Assembly: GCF_039414295.1 (NCBI RefSeq)
Contig: NZ_JBCITM010000002.1
Coordinates: 284,323 to 348,322 of the forward strand
DNA: 64,000 bases
Reading direction: 5' to 3'
Source of the DNA: Anoxynatronum sibiricum
GTDB lineage: Bacteria > Bacillota > Clostridia > Peptostreptococcales > Tindalliaceae
Position numbers and translations under genes: made by a program. Numbering within the stretch: position 1 is the first letter of the stretch; each line of letters begins with the position of its first letter. This document shows positions 18,266 through 27,390 of the stretch, one piece after another. The notes below the pieces were generated by a model. The model was not told where the DNA came from. It saw only the letters and a program-made list of their open reading frames with translations, and searched no databases.

Positions 18266-18739
18266 TCATCGATTGGCAGGTCTTTTTTTTTCGTGCAGTA
18301 TTTTTGTCAGTTCATCCATGAATGTGTTCAGATCTTTAAACTCCCTATAAACAGATGCAAATCGGACATAAGCCACTTCATCCAGCTTTTTAAGGGCATC
18401 CATAACCATCTCGCCAATCTGATCTGTCGCCACTTCTTTTTCCATTTCATTCTGCAAATACTTTTCAATTTGATTGACCAGTGTCTCTATTTCCTTTAAT
18501 GGAACAGGTCTTTTTTCACAGGCTCGAATCATACCATTTAAAATTTTATTTCTATTGAAGGGTTCACGGTTGCCTGATTTTTTAATGACAATCAATGGAA
18601 TTTCTTCCACTTTTTCATATGTGGTGAATCTTTTTTGGCAGGCATTACATTCTCTTCTTCTTCGAATGGCTTGCCCTTCATCCGTTGGACGGGAATCAAT
18701 CACTTTTGAGTCAAACTGGCCACAAAATGGGCAATTCAT
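18266..18739 (-). CDS. nrdR: Transcriptional repressor NrdR
   Basis: The 157-residue protein has a zinc ribbon (CPFC near the start and CNAC around residue 31) and an ATP-cone domain beginning VIKKSGNREPFNRNK. NrdR represses ribonucleotide reductase genes by binding NrdR boxes in response to adenine nucleotides. I start at MNCPFCG (18739), the usual family start; a GTG three codons upstream is possible. A terminator separates it from ftsZ. Confidence 0.96.
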   Translation of the reverse strand: MNCPFCGQFDSKVIDSRPTDEGQAIRRRRECNACQKRFTTYEKVEEIPLIVIKKSGNREPFNRNKILNGMIRACEKRPVPLKEIETLVNQIEKYLQNEMEKEVATDQIGEMVMDALKKLDEVAYVRFASVYREFKDLNTFMDELTKILHEKKRPANR

Positions 18740-18775
18740 CCATTTCACCCGCTTTCTTTCATTAATCTCCTATGA

Positions 18776-18820
18776 ATCAAAAAGAAAAGACCTGCCCCCT
18801 GCTCTCACGTCTTTTCTTTC
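18776..18820 (-). terminator. Terminator downstream of ftsZ
   Basis: On the minus strand an 11-bp stem, AAAGAAAAGAC (18809-18819 complement) and GTCTTTTCTTT (18781-18791 complement), with a 17-base loop, ends in a T-rich tail. It begins about 14 bp past the ftsZ stop. Confidence 0.8.
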
Positions 18821-18833
18821 GTTAAATGCGTCA

Positions 18834-19937
18834 CTATTTTTTACGTCTAAGAAAAACTGGAATATCCAACTCATCAGATTTTGCGGGCTCTTCAGTTAAT
18901 TCATCCAGGAGATCCTTCTGTTTTTCTTCTGAGACTTTGGCTGCTTTTGTCTCATTTTGTTTCTTTTGAGAAACACGTTGAGGTTGACCATCAAAACCGG
19001 TTGCAATTACCGTAATCTGAATCTCGTCTTTCAGCTCTTCGTTGATCACCGCTCCAAAAATAATATTGGCATCTTCATCTGCTTCTTCCTGAATCATCTG
19101 GGCTGCCTCATGCACCTCGAAGAGGCTCAGATTTGAACTGCCGGTAATATTAATCAACACGCCCCGTGCACCATTAATGGAAGTTTCCAGTAATGGACTG
19201 TTGATGGCTTGTTTAGCTGCCTCCTGTGCCCGATGCTCTCCTGCTGACCGTCCGATGCCCATATGTGCCAACCCTTGATCAAACATGATTGTTTTTACAT
19301 CCGCAAAATCACAGTTTACAAGACCGGCATCATCGATCAGATCAGAGATACCCTGAACCCCCTGACGCAGTATATCATCGGCCAGTCGAAATGCTTCAAT
19401 TATCGATGTTTTTTTCTCAACAACTTCCAAAAGACGGTCATTGGGAATAGTAACCAGCGTATCAACACAATCCCTCAACTGATTAATTCCCTGGTCTGCA
19501 TGACGCCATCTTCTTTTTCCTTCAAAAGAGAAGGGTTTTGTCACGACACCAACGGTGAGAATGCCCATTTCCCTTGCAATTTCGGCAACAACAGGCGCTG
19601 CTCCGGTACCCGTACCCCCTCCCATGCCAGAAGTCACAAACACCATATCAGCACCCTGAAGCAGCTTGCACAGGTCATCCCTGCTTTCCTCGGCTGCCTT
19701 TTTGCCTATTTCAGGGTTAGCTCCTGCACCTAAGCCTTTTGTTAACTTTTCACCTATCTGCAATTTCTGTTCTGCGCGGGAGTTCATGAGAGCTTGCTTA
19801 TCAGTGTTGACAGCAATAAACTCGACACCTTTCATACCGGTTTCAATCATTCGGTTGACTGCATTGTTACCTCCGCCACCAACACCAATTACTTTAATCT
19901 GTGCTACATTCTCCATATCCATGTCAAATTCTAACAC
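18834..19937 (-). CDS. ftsZ: Cell-division GTPase FtsZ
   Basis: The 367-residue protein polymerises into the Z-ring. The nucleotide-binding GVGGGGNNAVNRM is near residue 19 and the tubulin signature GGGTGTG is at 106-112. The C-terminal peptide DELDIPVFLRRKK, which binds SepF and other partners, is present. It starts at GTG (19937) with GAGGAGGGG upstream. It follows sbp after 158 bp and is the last gene of the division cluster before a terminator. Confidence 0.98.
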   Translation of the reverse strand: MLEFDMDMENVAQIKVIGVGGGGNNAVNRMIETGMKGVEFIAVNTDKQALMNSRAEQKLQIGEKLTKGLGAGANPEIGKKAAEESRDDLCKLLQGADMVFVTSGMGGGTGTGAAPVVAEIAREMGILTVGVVTKPFSFEGKRRWRHADQGINQLRDCVDTLVTIPNDRLLEVVEKKTSIIEAFRLADDILRQGVQGISDLIDDAGLVNCDFADVKTIMFDQGLAHMGIGRSAGEHRAQEAAKQAINSPLLETSINGARGVLINITGSSNLSLFEVHEAAQMIQEEADEDANIIFGAVINEELKDEIQITVIATGFDGQPQRVSQKKQNETKAAKVSEEKQKDLLDELTEEPAKSDELDIPVFLRRKK

Positions 19938-20098
19938 GAAGTCCCCTCCTCGATCTTCGAATTTATCTTGAACAAAACCTGTTTATCTCATGTTTACATG
20001 GTTATTTATTCCACATAAATCTTCTGATTCCTTTGTCTTTTTATTATGGATAACACATCAACCATTCCATTTTTCAGAGAGCACCAGCATCATAATCA

Positions 20099-20440
20099 CT
20101 AATGGGTATGTAACCGATTGATAAGGTGACGCCTGATAATTGCAAAGTTTTGGAACAAGCGGCTCCCAAAGGCAAAAATGGCAGCATAGTAGAGGGGAAC
20201 TCCCAATCGATCACCGATATACGCCAAAAATGCAGCCAGAATTGCGTTGCTAAAAAATCCGGTCACAAAAATTTCAGTATTGAATTTATTTTCCAGGCTC
20301 GCTCTCAAGCCCCCGAAAACCGAGTCGAGGGAGGCTAAAATTGCCACAGATATATAGAGAGTAAATGCAGCAGGATAAGTTACTGGTAAGATAACGCCAA
20401 GCAGTATTCCCAAAAGTAGTCCAACAAAGGCATAAATCAT
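20099..20440 (-). CDS. sbp: Small basic protein Sbp (DUF1290)
   Basis: The 113-residue membrane protein has three hydrophobic segments, and FGGLRASLENKFNTEIFVTGFFSN in its middle matches the DUF1290/Sbp family. Its function is not established. The gene is conserved between DUF881 genes and the ftsA/ftsZ region in Firmicutes. It lies five bases after the second DUF881 gene. Confidence 0.9.
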   Translation of the reverse strand: MIYAFVGLLLGILLGVILPVTYPAAFTLYISVAILASLDSVFGGLRASLENKFNTEIFVTGFFSNAILAAFLAYIGDRLGVPLYYAAIFAFGSRLFQNFAIIRRHLINRLHTH

Positions 20441-20445
20441 TTAAA

Positions 20446-21168
20446 TCATTCACCTTCCTTAACTGAAACGTATTGTAGCTGACGCTGGCCATGATACCGT
20501 GGAATACGTACTCGTTCACTGACATGAGATTCAACTCTCAAACCAAAAACCTCTTTCAGCTCCCAGGCATATGTGTTGGGTGCTTTAATCGCTGCATTGA
20601 GCAAATCGTAATTTCCAATGGCTTTAATGACAAAAGGCTGTGCATACGTGAACTGATTGATGGTAATTGTCGCTCCGGCACATTGAATTTCTGATGTGCT
20701 TAACACCCGTTGTCCATTGATAGACAGTGCTTCTGCCCCTGCAATTTTTAGATCGTTGATGATTCTCAGCACATCAGCATCATGTACGATGACATTGTTA
20801 GGATCCTCACCTTCGTAAAGGTCTCGGTCACTGTCACTCAAAAGCACCATAACGCCGGGTCCTTCCAAATCATAAAATCCACTGTGTATTTTCATGTTTT
20901 CTATGTCTTGAACCAATATTTCCTGAATACTTCCATCTGATGCAATAGCCGCTTCATAATTTCGCAGCTTCTCCTCCTGAGCTTCAATGAGCGAAATAAT
21001 TTGATTTATCTCATCCTGCTCACGTTTAACGGCATTTTGCAAATCACTCATGGTTTTAATGGTAATAAAGCTGTAATCCGACCCAACACTCTTAAACTGA
21101 AGTGTGATTAAAAAACCAACCAGCATAAAAGCTGCAATCAGAAACCACTTTTGGGCATTTTTTTTCAC
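20446..21168 (-). CDS. DUF881 protein, copy 2
   Basis: The 240-residue protein has one N-terminal transmembrane helix, a coiled coil (REQDEINQIISLIEAQEE) and the DUF881 domain with GPGVMVLLSDSD and INDLKIAGAEALSINGQR. The biochemical role of the family is unknown; it is strongly tied to division clusters. I start at GTG (21168), eight bases after GAGG. A longer frame would overlap the preceding gene by 38 bp. The neighbouring DUF881 copy is a paralogue. Confidence 0.88.
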   Translation of the reverse strand: MKKNAQKWFLIAAFMLVGFLITLQFKSVGSDYSFITIKTMSDLQNAVKREQDEINQIISLIEAQEEKLRNYEAAIASDGSIQEILVQDIENMKIHSGFYDLEGPGVMVLLSDSDRDLYEGEDPNNVIVHDADVLRIINDLKIAGAEALSINGQRVLSTSEIQCAGATITINQFTYAQPFVIKAIGNYDLLNAAIKAPNTYAWELKEVFGLRVESHVSERVRIPRYHGQRQLQYVSVKEGE

Positions 21169-21178
21169 ATTTATCGCC

Positions 21179-21913
21179 TCATTGTTGGACTGGTTCCATC
21201 GGTGCAGCATATTCAAACTGAAACACCCGCTGATACCGGGGAACCTGCAATTCGTTTTCTTTTCGAACAGTTACCTGAAGATTATAATACTGACGCATCT
21301 GCCAGATAATACCATACCGCATATTCAGTGCTGCTTCCAATGTTTCTGGATTTCCAACAGCCTTAATCTCAAAAGGGGGTGATACCGGCGTGTCATTGAT
21401 GTGAAGTGTGTTTGATGAAAAGTGAATTTCTGTCGTTGCGACATAGCGCTGTTCATTAATGGAAATTGCTTCTGCTCCTGCCGCATTCAAAGTATTGATA
21501 AGTTCCAGCAAAATTTCATAATTATACACAATTAAACTCTCATTTTCAGATTGGTTAAATGCTCTTGGTGGATCTTCAAGGTTAATGACAACACCCGGAC
21601 CAGTACCGGGGAGGTATCCCGCTAACAATTGATAGCGCTCCAGATCATTTTTAAGATTTTTAATCATCAGATTCTCATCTGCTTCCGAAAGCTCATACTC
21701 TCGCAGCCGGTTTTCCAAGTCAGTCAGTTCTTCATACAACTGCTCTTTCTCCAGTCGCAACTGTCTTAGTTCAGCAGCCAGCGTCTGTGCCTTCTGAGTT
21801 GACAAAAACCCGCCTTCTGACACTTCGCGGACCGATTTTATCTGCATGGCAATTATCAATCCAAGCACACCACAGATAACTGCGATGGCTATTTTACCTT
21901 TACGGCTTGTCAT
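21179..21913 (-). CDS. DUF881 protein, copy 1
   Basis: The 244-residue protein has an N-terminal membrane anchor (IAIAVICGVLGLIIAMQI), a coiled coil and a DUF881 domain with GPGVVINLEDPPRAF and INTLNAAGAEAISINEQR. I start at the ATG at 21913, six bases after AGGAGG, which overlaps the 3' end of ftsQ by 14 bp. The two DUF881 genes in tandem probably arose by duplication and are a common feature of clostridial dcw clusters. Confidence 0.9.
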   Translation of the reverse strand: MTSRKGKIAIAVICGVLGLIIAMQIKSVREVSEGGFLSTQKAQTLAAELRQLRLEKEQLYEELTDLENRLREYELSEADENLMIKNLKNDLERYQLLAGYLPGTGPGVVINLEDPPRAFNQSENESLIVYNYEILLELINTLNAAGAEAISINEQRYVATTEIHFSSNTLHINDTPVSPPFEIKAVGNPETLEAALNMRYGIIWQMRQYYNLQVTVRKENELQVPRYQRVFQFEYAAPMEPVQQ

Positions 21914-22691
21914 CCTCATCCTCCTGACGGGCTCTGTCCTGCACGGTGATGTGACCTTCGTAGCGCATATCAATGATGACACTGTTCATGTTTCTGGTAT
22001 GCAGTGTAATCAAAGCTTCTTTCAGCGCCAGTACAGAATACGCCGGATTATCCATATAACCGAACAAAGCTTCAATTCCATTAAATGTCACAACTTTTAC
22101 CTGTCCAGTCTCATCAATATTAATTTCTGAGATCATCTCGAGAATTTCAGCTTCCCGTGCAGCACCCAGAATCTGATAAGCAGTCTCAAGAGATTCTTCA
22201 TTCTGCACCAGAGCCGTATCTCCGGTTTGAAAGCTGATGAACTTAATGCCTGTTACCAGGCAGAGATTACTGTCAAGAATTCCATCAGTTACATTCAGAA
22301 CCACGCGCTCCTGATCAAGATAAATATAAGAACCCATATATGGTATTATAGCATATTCTTCCCGTTCTCGAACAACTATATTTATGGTGCTGAAACCTTT
22401 CCTGGTGAGGATAGCATCACGAATATACGGATGACTTTCAACTTTTTCTGCCGCTTGTTTCAGACTTGAGCCATAAAACTGATCCCCCAGTTTTATTTCA
22501 GACAATGCCGCCACCACATCCTGCTCAAGCCGGCTTACTCCTTCAATCTGAATCGCTTTCACTCTGAACAGCGGCGATCTAAAAACAAAATAATAACCAG
22601 TTCCACACATCAACACCAGCACGATCAAAGTCAAAATCATGCGTATCCAAAAGCTTCTCATTTTCTTTTTTCGGTATTTTTTTTGGGTCAT
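21900..22691 (-). CDS. ftsQ: Cell-division protein FtsQ/DivIB
   Basis: The 263-residue bitopic protein has a basic cytoplasmic tail (TQKKYRKKKMRS), one transmembrane helix and an extracytoplasmic POTRA domain beginning SPLFRVKAIQIEGVSRL. It bridges FtsL and other late divisome proteins. The start is uncertain between ATG at 22691 and GTG at 22700. It lies between murG and the DUF881 pair. Confidence 0.93.
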   Translation of the reverse strand: MTQKKYRKKKMRSFWIRMILTLIVLVLMCGTGYYFVFRSPLFRVKAIQIEGVSRLEQDVVAALSEIKLGDQFYGSSLKQAAEKVESHPYIRDAILTRKGFSTINIVVREREEYAIIPYMGSYIYLDQERVVLNVTDGILDSNLCLVTGIKFISFQTGDTALVQNEESLETAYQILGAAREAEILEMISEINIDETGQVKVVTFNGIEALFGYMDNPAYSVLALKEALITLHTRNMNSVIIDMRYEGHITVQDRARQEDEDDKP

Positions 22692-22734
22692 CAGTACCAC
22701 TTCTCTCTATTTAAAACAAATCCGGCTGCACCGG

Positions 22735-23808
22735 TTAATCCTGCCGCAAATGTGCCCAAATGCGATCGACGGCGGGTCTAACTTTTGTAAGTTCCAACAC
22801 TTGATGTTCTTCCAATAAGCCATTCAGTATCTGCTGATATAGAAGCGCACCATTCAGCTCCTCTTCTCGAATGACCGTGGCAAATCCGCAGGATTCCATC
22901 ATACGTGCATTTTTTTCCTGATGATTATCTGCCGTATAGGCTTTCGGTATCAGAATTGCATATTTTTCCGAAGCCTGTATTTCAGCTATGGTAATTGCTC
23001 CAGCACTACACACAACAAGATCACAAGCTTTCAGGGCATATGGCATCCGATGAATATAAGGAACTATTTGGTGCCCGCATTGCTTGAGTTTTTGTTCATC
23101 AATGATGTTTTTCATCTGATTGTAATGATTCTTTCCAGTAGCCCATAAAAGCTTGAAAGGCAGCTCTTCAGAGTGTTTAATCATCTCATGGACAGCTGTA
23201 TTAATGCTTGATGAACCACCACTTCCACCAGCGATCAACACCATTTTTTTCTCATCATACTCAGGAAAACTCTTTCTGGCCTCATCTACTGTCAGCTGAT
23301 AGTATTCTTTGCGAATCGGGTTTCCCGTCACCACCAGTCGATCTTTTTTTCTGAAGTGGCATGCTGCTTCTTCGAAGCTGAGAGCCACAACATCAACATG
23401 TTTTGATAAAATACGATTGGTGAGCCCTGGGAATGCATTCTGTTCATGAATCAGTGTCTTAATCCCTTTTTTTGCAGCGAGGTAGACGACGGGGCCTGAA
23501 ACGTATCCACCTGTCCCAATTACCCAGTCGGGCTTGAATTGTCGAATTATTTTTCCTGCTTCAGTCAATCCCTTCAAAAGCATGCCTAAACTTTTGACAT
23601 TATGAAGTGAGAGTTTTCTTTTGAGGTATGAAACAGTGATCGGCTTAATCTCGTAACCAGCAGCCGTTACCAGCTCCATCTCAAGACCTTTTTGTGTTCC
23701 AACGAATAAAATTGAAGCATCCGGTTCAGCTTCCACTATTCGATCAGCAATGGCAATGGCTGGATAGATGTGTCCGCCCGTTCCACCTCCGCTAATTAAA
23801 TACCGCAT
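22735..23808 (-). CDS. murG: UDP-GlcNAc--undecaprenyl-pyrophosphoryl-MurNAc-pentapeptide transferase
   Basis: The 357-residue GT-B enzyme converts lipid I to lipid II at the inner membrane face. The glycine-rich loops GGGTGGHIYPA (near residue 7) and GGSGGSSSIN are present, as is the donor-binding ILIPKAYTADNHQEKNA segment. A GGAGG site precedes the ATG. It follows ftsW by two bases. Confidence 0.97.
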   Translation of the reverse strand: MRYLISGGGTGGHIYPAIAIADRIVEAEPDASILFVGTQKGLEMELVTAAGYEIKPITVSYLKRKLSLHNVKSLGMLLKGLTEAGKIIRQFKPDWVIGTGGYVSGPVVYLAAKKGIKTLIHEQNAFPGLTNRILSKHVDVVALSFEEAACHFRKKDRLVVTGNPIRKEYYQLTVDEARKSFPEYDEKKMVLIAGGSGGSSSINTAVHEMIKHSEELPFKLLWATGKNHYNQMKNIIDEQKLKQCGHQIVPYIHRMPYALKACDLVVCSAGAITIAEIQASEKYAILIPKAYTADNHQEKNARMMESCGFATVIREEELNGALLYQQILNGLLEEHQVLELTKVRPAVDRIWAHLRQD

Positions 23809-23810
23809 GT

Positions 23811-24935
23811 TTAACCTCCTGCTCCAATTGATCTCTTGGATATGTTTAGAAGTATCCCGGTTAATGCCATCAGCACAACAAGTGCATTCCCTCCAAAACT
23901 GATAAAAGGAAGTGGAATCCCTGTTACCGGCAACAAAGATGTCGCCACTCCAATGTTAATGATTACCTGTATTCCCACCAAAGTGGCAACACCCGAGGCA
24001 ACAAGGCATCCAAAAATATCTGGTGCATTCATGGCAATCCGCGTGCAGCGCCAGATGAACAACGCAAAAAGCACAATGACAAAAGCACTGCCAATAAATC
24101 CCAGTTCTTCAGCAATAATCGAAAAAATAAAATCATTATGGGGCTCTGGTAAATGAAGGTGCTTCTGAATGCTCCTACCGATACCTTTGCCTGAAAGTCC
24201 ACCCGAACCTATTGCCAGAAGTGATTGGATTGTCTGAAGACCTGCATCAGACGGATCGGCCCAAGGATCCAGATAGGCAACCAGACGGCGTGTTTTATAC
24301 CCTTGCCCGGTCAAAAAGACATATGCCAGAAAGCTCCCCACTGCACCCAGCCCTGCCAACGAAAGAAATACAAAGTGGCTAATGCGTATTCCACCAATAA
24401 ACATCATGATGATCATCAGAAAAACCAGCACCAGCCCGGTACTAAAATCCGGTTGCTTGTATACCAGTAAAAAAACTACGCCACACAGCAGTAGATAGGG
24501 AATGACTCCTTGGTCAAATGTCTGCATCTGGTTCTTCTTACGTTCAAGACTGGCTGCCATAAAAATAATCAAACTGAATTTCGCCACTTCTGTGGGCATC
24601 AATGAAAGACCATAAATATGTATCCATCGTTGGGCAAAATTGATTTCCGTTCCAATGGGCGTTAACACCAGTATCAATAGCACCAACGAAGCCAACAGCA
24701 ATAGATTAGCCAGTTTTTTCCACAACTGATAGTTAATCTGACTGAACACAATCATCAGCACTAGTCCAACAGCCGCCCACTGTAACACGCGTATCAAAAA
24801 AAACAATCCGTCTCCCATATTTGACATCGCATAAGAATAACTGGCACTAAAAACCATGATAATGCCAATAGCCACCAGTAGAATTGTTGTTAGTAAGAGG
24901 GTCAAATCCATTCGTTGTCGGTTTTCCTTGTCCAT
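23811..24935 (-). CDS. ftsW: FtsW/SpoVE-type peptidoglycan glycosyltransferase (SEDS)
   Basis: The 374-residue protein has about ten transmembrane helices and SEDS signatures (HNDFIFSIIAEELGFIGS and GIPLPFISFGG). It polymerises lipid II, normally as a partner of the class B PBP encoded upstream. I start at the ATG at 24935, seven bases after GGAG. It could equally be called SpoVE; sequence alone cannot separate a vegetative from a sporulation role. Confidence 0.94.
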   Translation of the reverse strand: MDKENRQRMDLTLLLTTILLVAIGIIMVFSASYSYAMSNMGDGLFFLIRVLQWAAVGLVLMIVFSQINYQLWKKLANLLLLASLVLLILVLTPIGTEINFAQRWIHIYGLSLMPTEVAKFSLIIFMAASLERKKNQMQTFDQGVIPYLLLCGVVFLLVYKQPDFSTGLVLVFLMIIMMFIGGIRISHFVFLSLAGLGAVGSFLAYVFLTGQGYKTRRLVAYLDPWADPSDAGLQTIQSLLAIGSGGLSGKGIGRSIQKHLHLPEPHNDFIFSIIAEELGFIGSAFVIVLFALFIWRCTRIAMNAPDIFGCLVASGVATLVGIQVIINIGVATSLLPVTGIPLPFISFGGNALVVLMALTGILLNISKRSIGAGG

Positions 24936-25001
24936 GGTACCACTCCAATGTCTCTGCAAGCCAGCTTAAACCTGCAGATCGTCAGTCTCAACAAACGCGT
25001 T

Positions 25002-26366
25002 TTAGCCGACCAGTTCGCCAACCAGTGCTTTAAAGTGAGCGCCTCGCTCTTCAAAGTTTGCATACATATCCCAACTGGCACAGGCTGGAGACAAGAGTAC
25101 CGAATCCCCAGATTCAGCCAATGCTGCTGCTTCCCTTACAGCTTCATCCAAGTTTCTGACCTGTTTCACTTTATTAAAGTTCAAGCGTTTCGATGTTTCC
25201 ATCAAAAGAGGTGCTGTTTCACCATATACCAATAAATATTTCACTTTCCCATGAAAAGTGTTAAGCAAACTGGTAAAATCACTCTTCTTATCCATTCCAC
25301 CTGCAAGTAAAATCAAAGGAGCTGTGACGGCTTCCACTGCTTTAATCGCTGCATCAGGGTTAGTTGCCTTCGAATCATTTATGTACATTACCCCATTTTT
25401 TTCTGCAACAAATTCAATGCGATGTTCTACTCCTGGAAACTTAACCAACGCCTCAGCAACGGCTTCTGGAGGCAAACCGCAAACCAGCGCCAAACCAGAT
25501 GCAGCCAGCGCATTTTCAAGGTTATGAGTACCAGGAATCTGGATCATGTCAACTGCAATAATTTTCTTCTCAGTGTCATTCCAGCGGAAAACAATTTCAT
25601 CTTTGTCAACAAAGATGCCACGAGATAGTTTTTTTTGCCTGCTAAAATAAAGAGGCATCGAGCGCAACCCGCTATTATATGCCATGGAGGCTGCATCATC
25701 TGCATTGATGACAGCCACATCATCTTTAGTCTGATTTTCAAAAATGCGATACTTCAGCGCTGCATAAGCATCCATCGAGCCGTGGCGATTGAGGTGATCC
25801 GGTGTAATGTTCAATAACGCAGCAGCTTTTGGCCTGAAATGTTGAATGGTTTCAAGCTGAAAACTGCTGACTTCCATCACGTAATAGCCATTTTTGTTGA
25901 GTGTGTCAACTCGCGAAATCCCAGGAATGCCAATGTTGCCCACAACTTCAGTCTCTTTCCCAGCCAGACGAAACATCTCACCCGTTAGAGCTGTTGTTGT
26001 TGTTTTGCCGTTGGTTCCTGTGATAGCCACCACCGGGGCCCTCATATGCTGATAAGCCAGTTCAATTTCTCCTATGATGGGAATGTTCAATTTTTTGAAC
26101 GCTCTTAAAAAGGGTAGGTCCACGGGAACTCCTGGTGATAGGACAATCAGTTCAGGGTCATGATAGTGTGACAGATCCTGGGGATGCCCACCCAGAATAA
26201 CTTTCTCAATCATGTTTTCCAAATTTTGCAACGTATCCGCCAATGAAGTTGCATCTCTCATGTCATTTAGGAAAACCCGCGCACCTTGGGCATGCAAAAA
26301 TTGAATCAAAGGGACTCCTGTAATGCCAATTCCTACTACCAGTACTTTAAGTCCATTCAGATGCAT
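25002..26366 (-). CDS. murD: UDP-N-acetylmuramoylalanine--D-glutamate ligase
   Basis: The 454-residue Mur ligase adds D-glutamate to UDP-MurNAc-L-Ala. It has an N-terminal Rossmann-like domain (VLVVGIGITGVP), the ATP loop GTNGKTTTT near residue 116, and the C-terminal domain with YINDSKATNPDAA. It sits between mraY and ftsW, in the standard order. Confidence 0.97.
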   Translation of the reverse strand: MHLNGLKVLVVGIGITGVPLIQFLHAQGARVFLNDMRDATSLADTLQNLENMIEKVILGGHPQDLSHYHDPELIVLSPGVPVDLPFLRAFKKLNIPIIGEIELAYQHMRAPVVAITGTNGKTTTTALTGEMFRLAGKETEVVGNIGIPGISRVDTLNKNGYYVMEVSSFQLETIQHFRPKAAALLNITPDHLNRHGSMDAYAALKYRIFENQTKDDVAVINADDAASMAYNSGLRSMPLYFSRQKKLSRGIFVDKDEIVFRWNDTEKKIIAVDMIQIPGTHNLENALAASGLALVCGLPPEAVAEALVKFPGVEHRIEFVAEKNGVMYINDSKATNPDAAIKAVEAVTAPLILLAGGMDKKSDFTSLLNTFHGKVKYLLVYGETAPLLMETSKRLNFNKVKQVRNLDEAVREAAALAESGDSVLLSPACASWDMYANFEERGAHFKALVGELVG

Positions 26367-26426
26367 GTCAAACCCTCCCTGTTTTGCTAATTAAACCAAC
26401 CAATGCCTGCTTTCATCTTACGCTGT

Positions 26427-27389
26427 TCATGGAATGCCGAGAATACCCAGTAAGCACAATATGATCGTGACGCCCCAGAAGGTTGTCACCACACGACTCT
26501 CAGACCAGCCTGACAATTCAAAGTGATGATGTAGCGGACTCATTTTAAAAAGCCGATTTCCTGTCAACTTAAAGTTCACTACCTGCAAAATAACCGAGAG
26601 TGTTTCAGCAAAATAGATCCCTCCTACCACAGGCAAAAGCAGGGTCAGGTTAGTCATGAGAGCTATGGCTGATAATGCGCCTCCAAGAGCCAGAGAACCA
26701 GTGTCGCCCATAAAAACCCGAGCTGGATAAATATTAAAAATCAAAAATCCCAGACATGCTCCTGAAAGTGAACCAGCAAACCATGCCAGCTCAGTAAAAG
26801 AAAGATGCCAGCACACGAGACTGAAAAAACCACTAACAATTACCATGGTGCCTGCTGCTAAACCATCCAGACCATCTGTTAAATTAACGCTATTGACAGT
26901 TCCCACTATCACCCACATGAGAAATGGCATCATCAGCCAACCAAGTGTCAGCTCATCCCTCAGAAATGGAATGTATAAGTGAGACGGCACAAGGCCTCTA
27001 TTTTCAGCAAACATCAGTAACAAACCAGCAGCGGTTAACTGCATGATCATTTTTTGATAGGCTCTTAAACCCATGGGGCGTTTCAATACGACTTTGAGAT
27101 AGTCGTCAACAAACCCGATCGCTCCAAATATGAGAAAACCCATCAATGCTAACAGCAATGTCTCATCCAGTTCTGTCATCATTAATGTGGCCGTTACCGA
27201 GGCAAGAATAAACATTAGTCCGCCCATGGTCGGTGTGCCCTGTTTTGCCAGATGGCTCTGTGGACCATCCTGTCGGATGCTTTGCCCTGCCTTGATTTTC
27301 TTTAAAACCGGTATCAAAACCGGCCCCAGTGCAGCGGCAAAAATAAAACCCAAAAGAATTGCCAATACCAGTGAGCGTTGCAGCAACAC
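26427..27389 (-). CDS. mraY: Phospho-N-acetylmuramoyl-pentapeptide transferase
   Basis: The 320-residue protein has ten transmembrane segments and makes lipid I from UDP-MurNAc-pentapeptide and undecaprenyl phosphate. It shows the catalytic aspartates in FVDDYLK and NLTDGLDGLAAG and the HHHFE motif near the C-terminus. The start is GTG one base after the murF stop, with GAAGGGG nine bases before it. Confidence 0.97.
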   Translation of the reverse strand: MLLQRSLVLAILLGFIFAAALGPVLIPVLKKIKAGQSIRQDGPQSHLAKQGTPTMGGLMFILASVTATLMMTELDETLLLALMGFLIFGAIGFVDDYLKVVLKRPMGLRAYQKMIMQLTAAGLLLMFAENRGLVPSHLYIPFLRDELTLGWLMMPFLMWVIVGTVNSVNLTDGLDGLAAGTMVIVSGFFSLVCWHLSFTELAWFAGSLSGACLGFLIFNIYPARVFMGDTGSLALGGALSAIALMTNLTLLLPVVGGIYFAETLSVILQVVNFKLTGNRLFKMSPLHHHFELSGWSESRVVTTFWGVTIILCLLGILGIP

Positions 27390-27390
27390 C

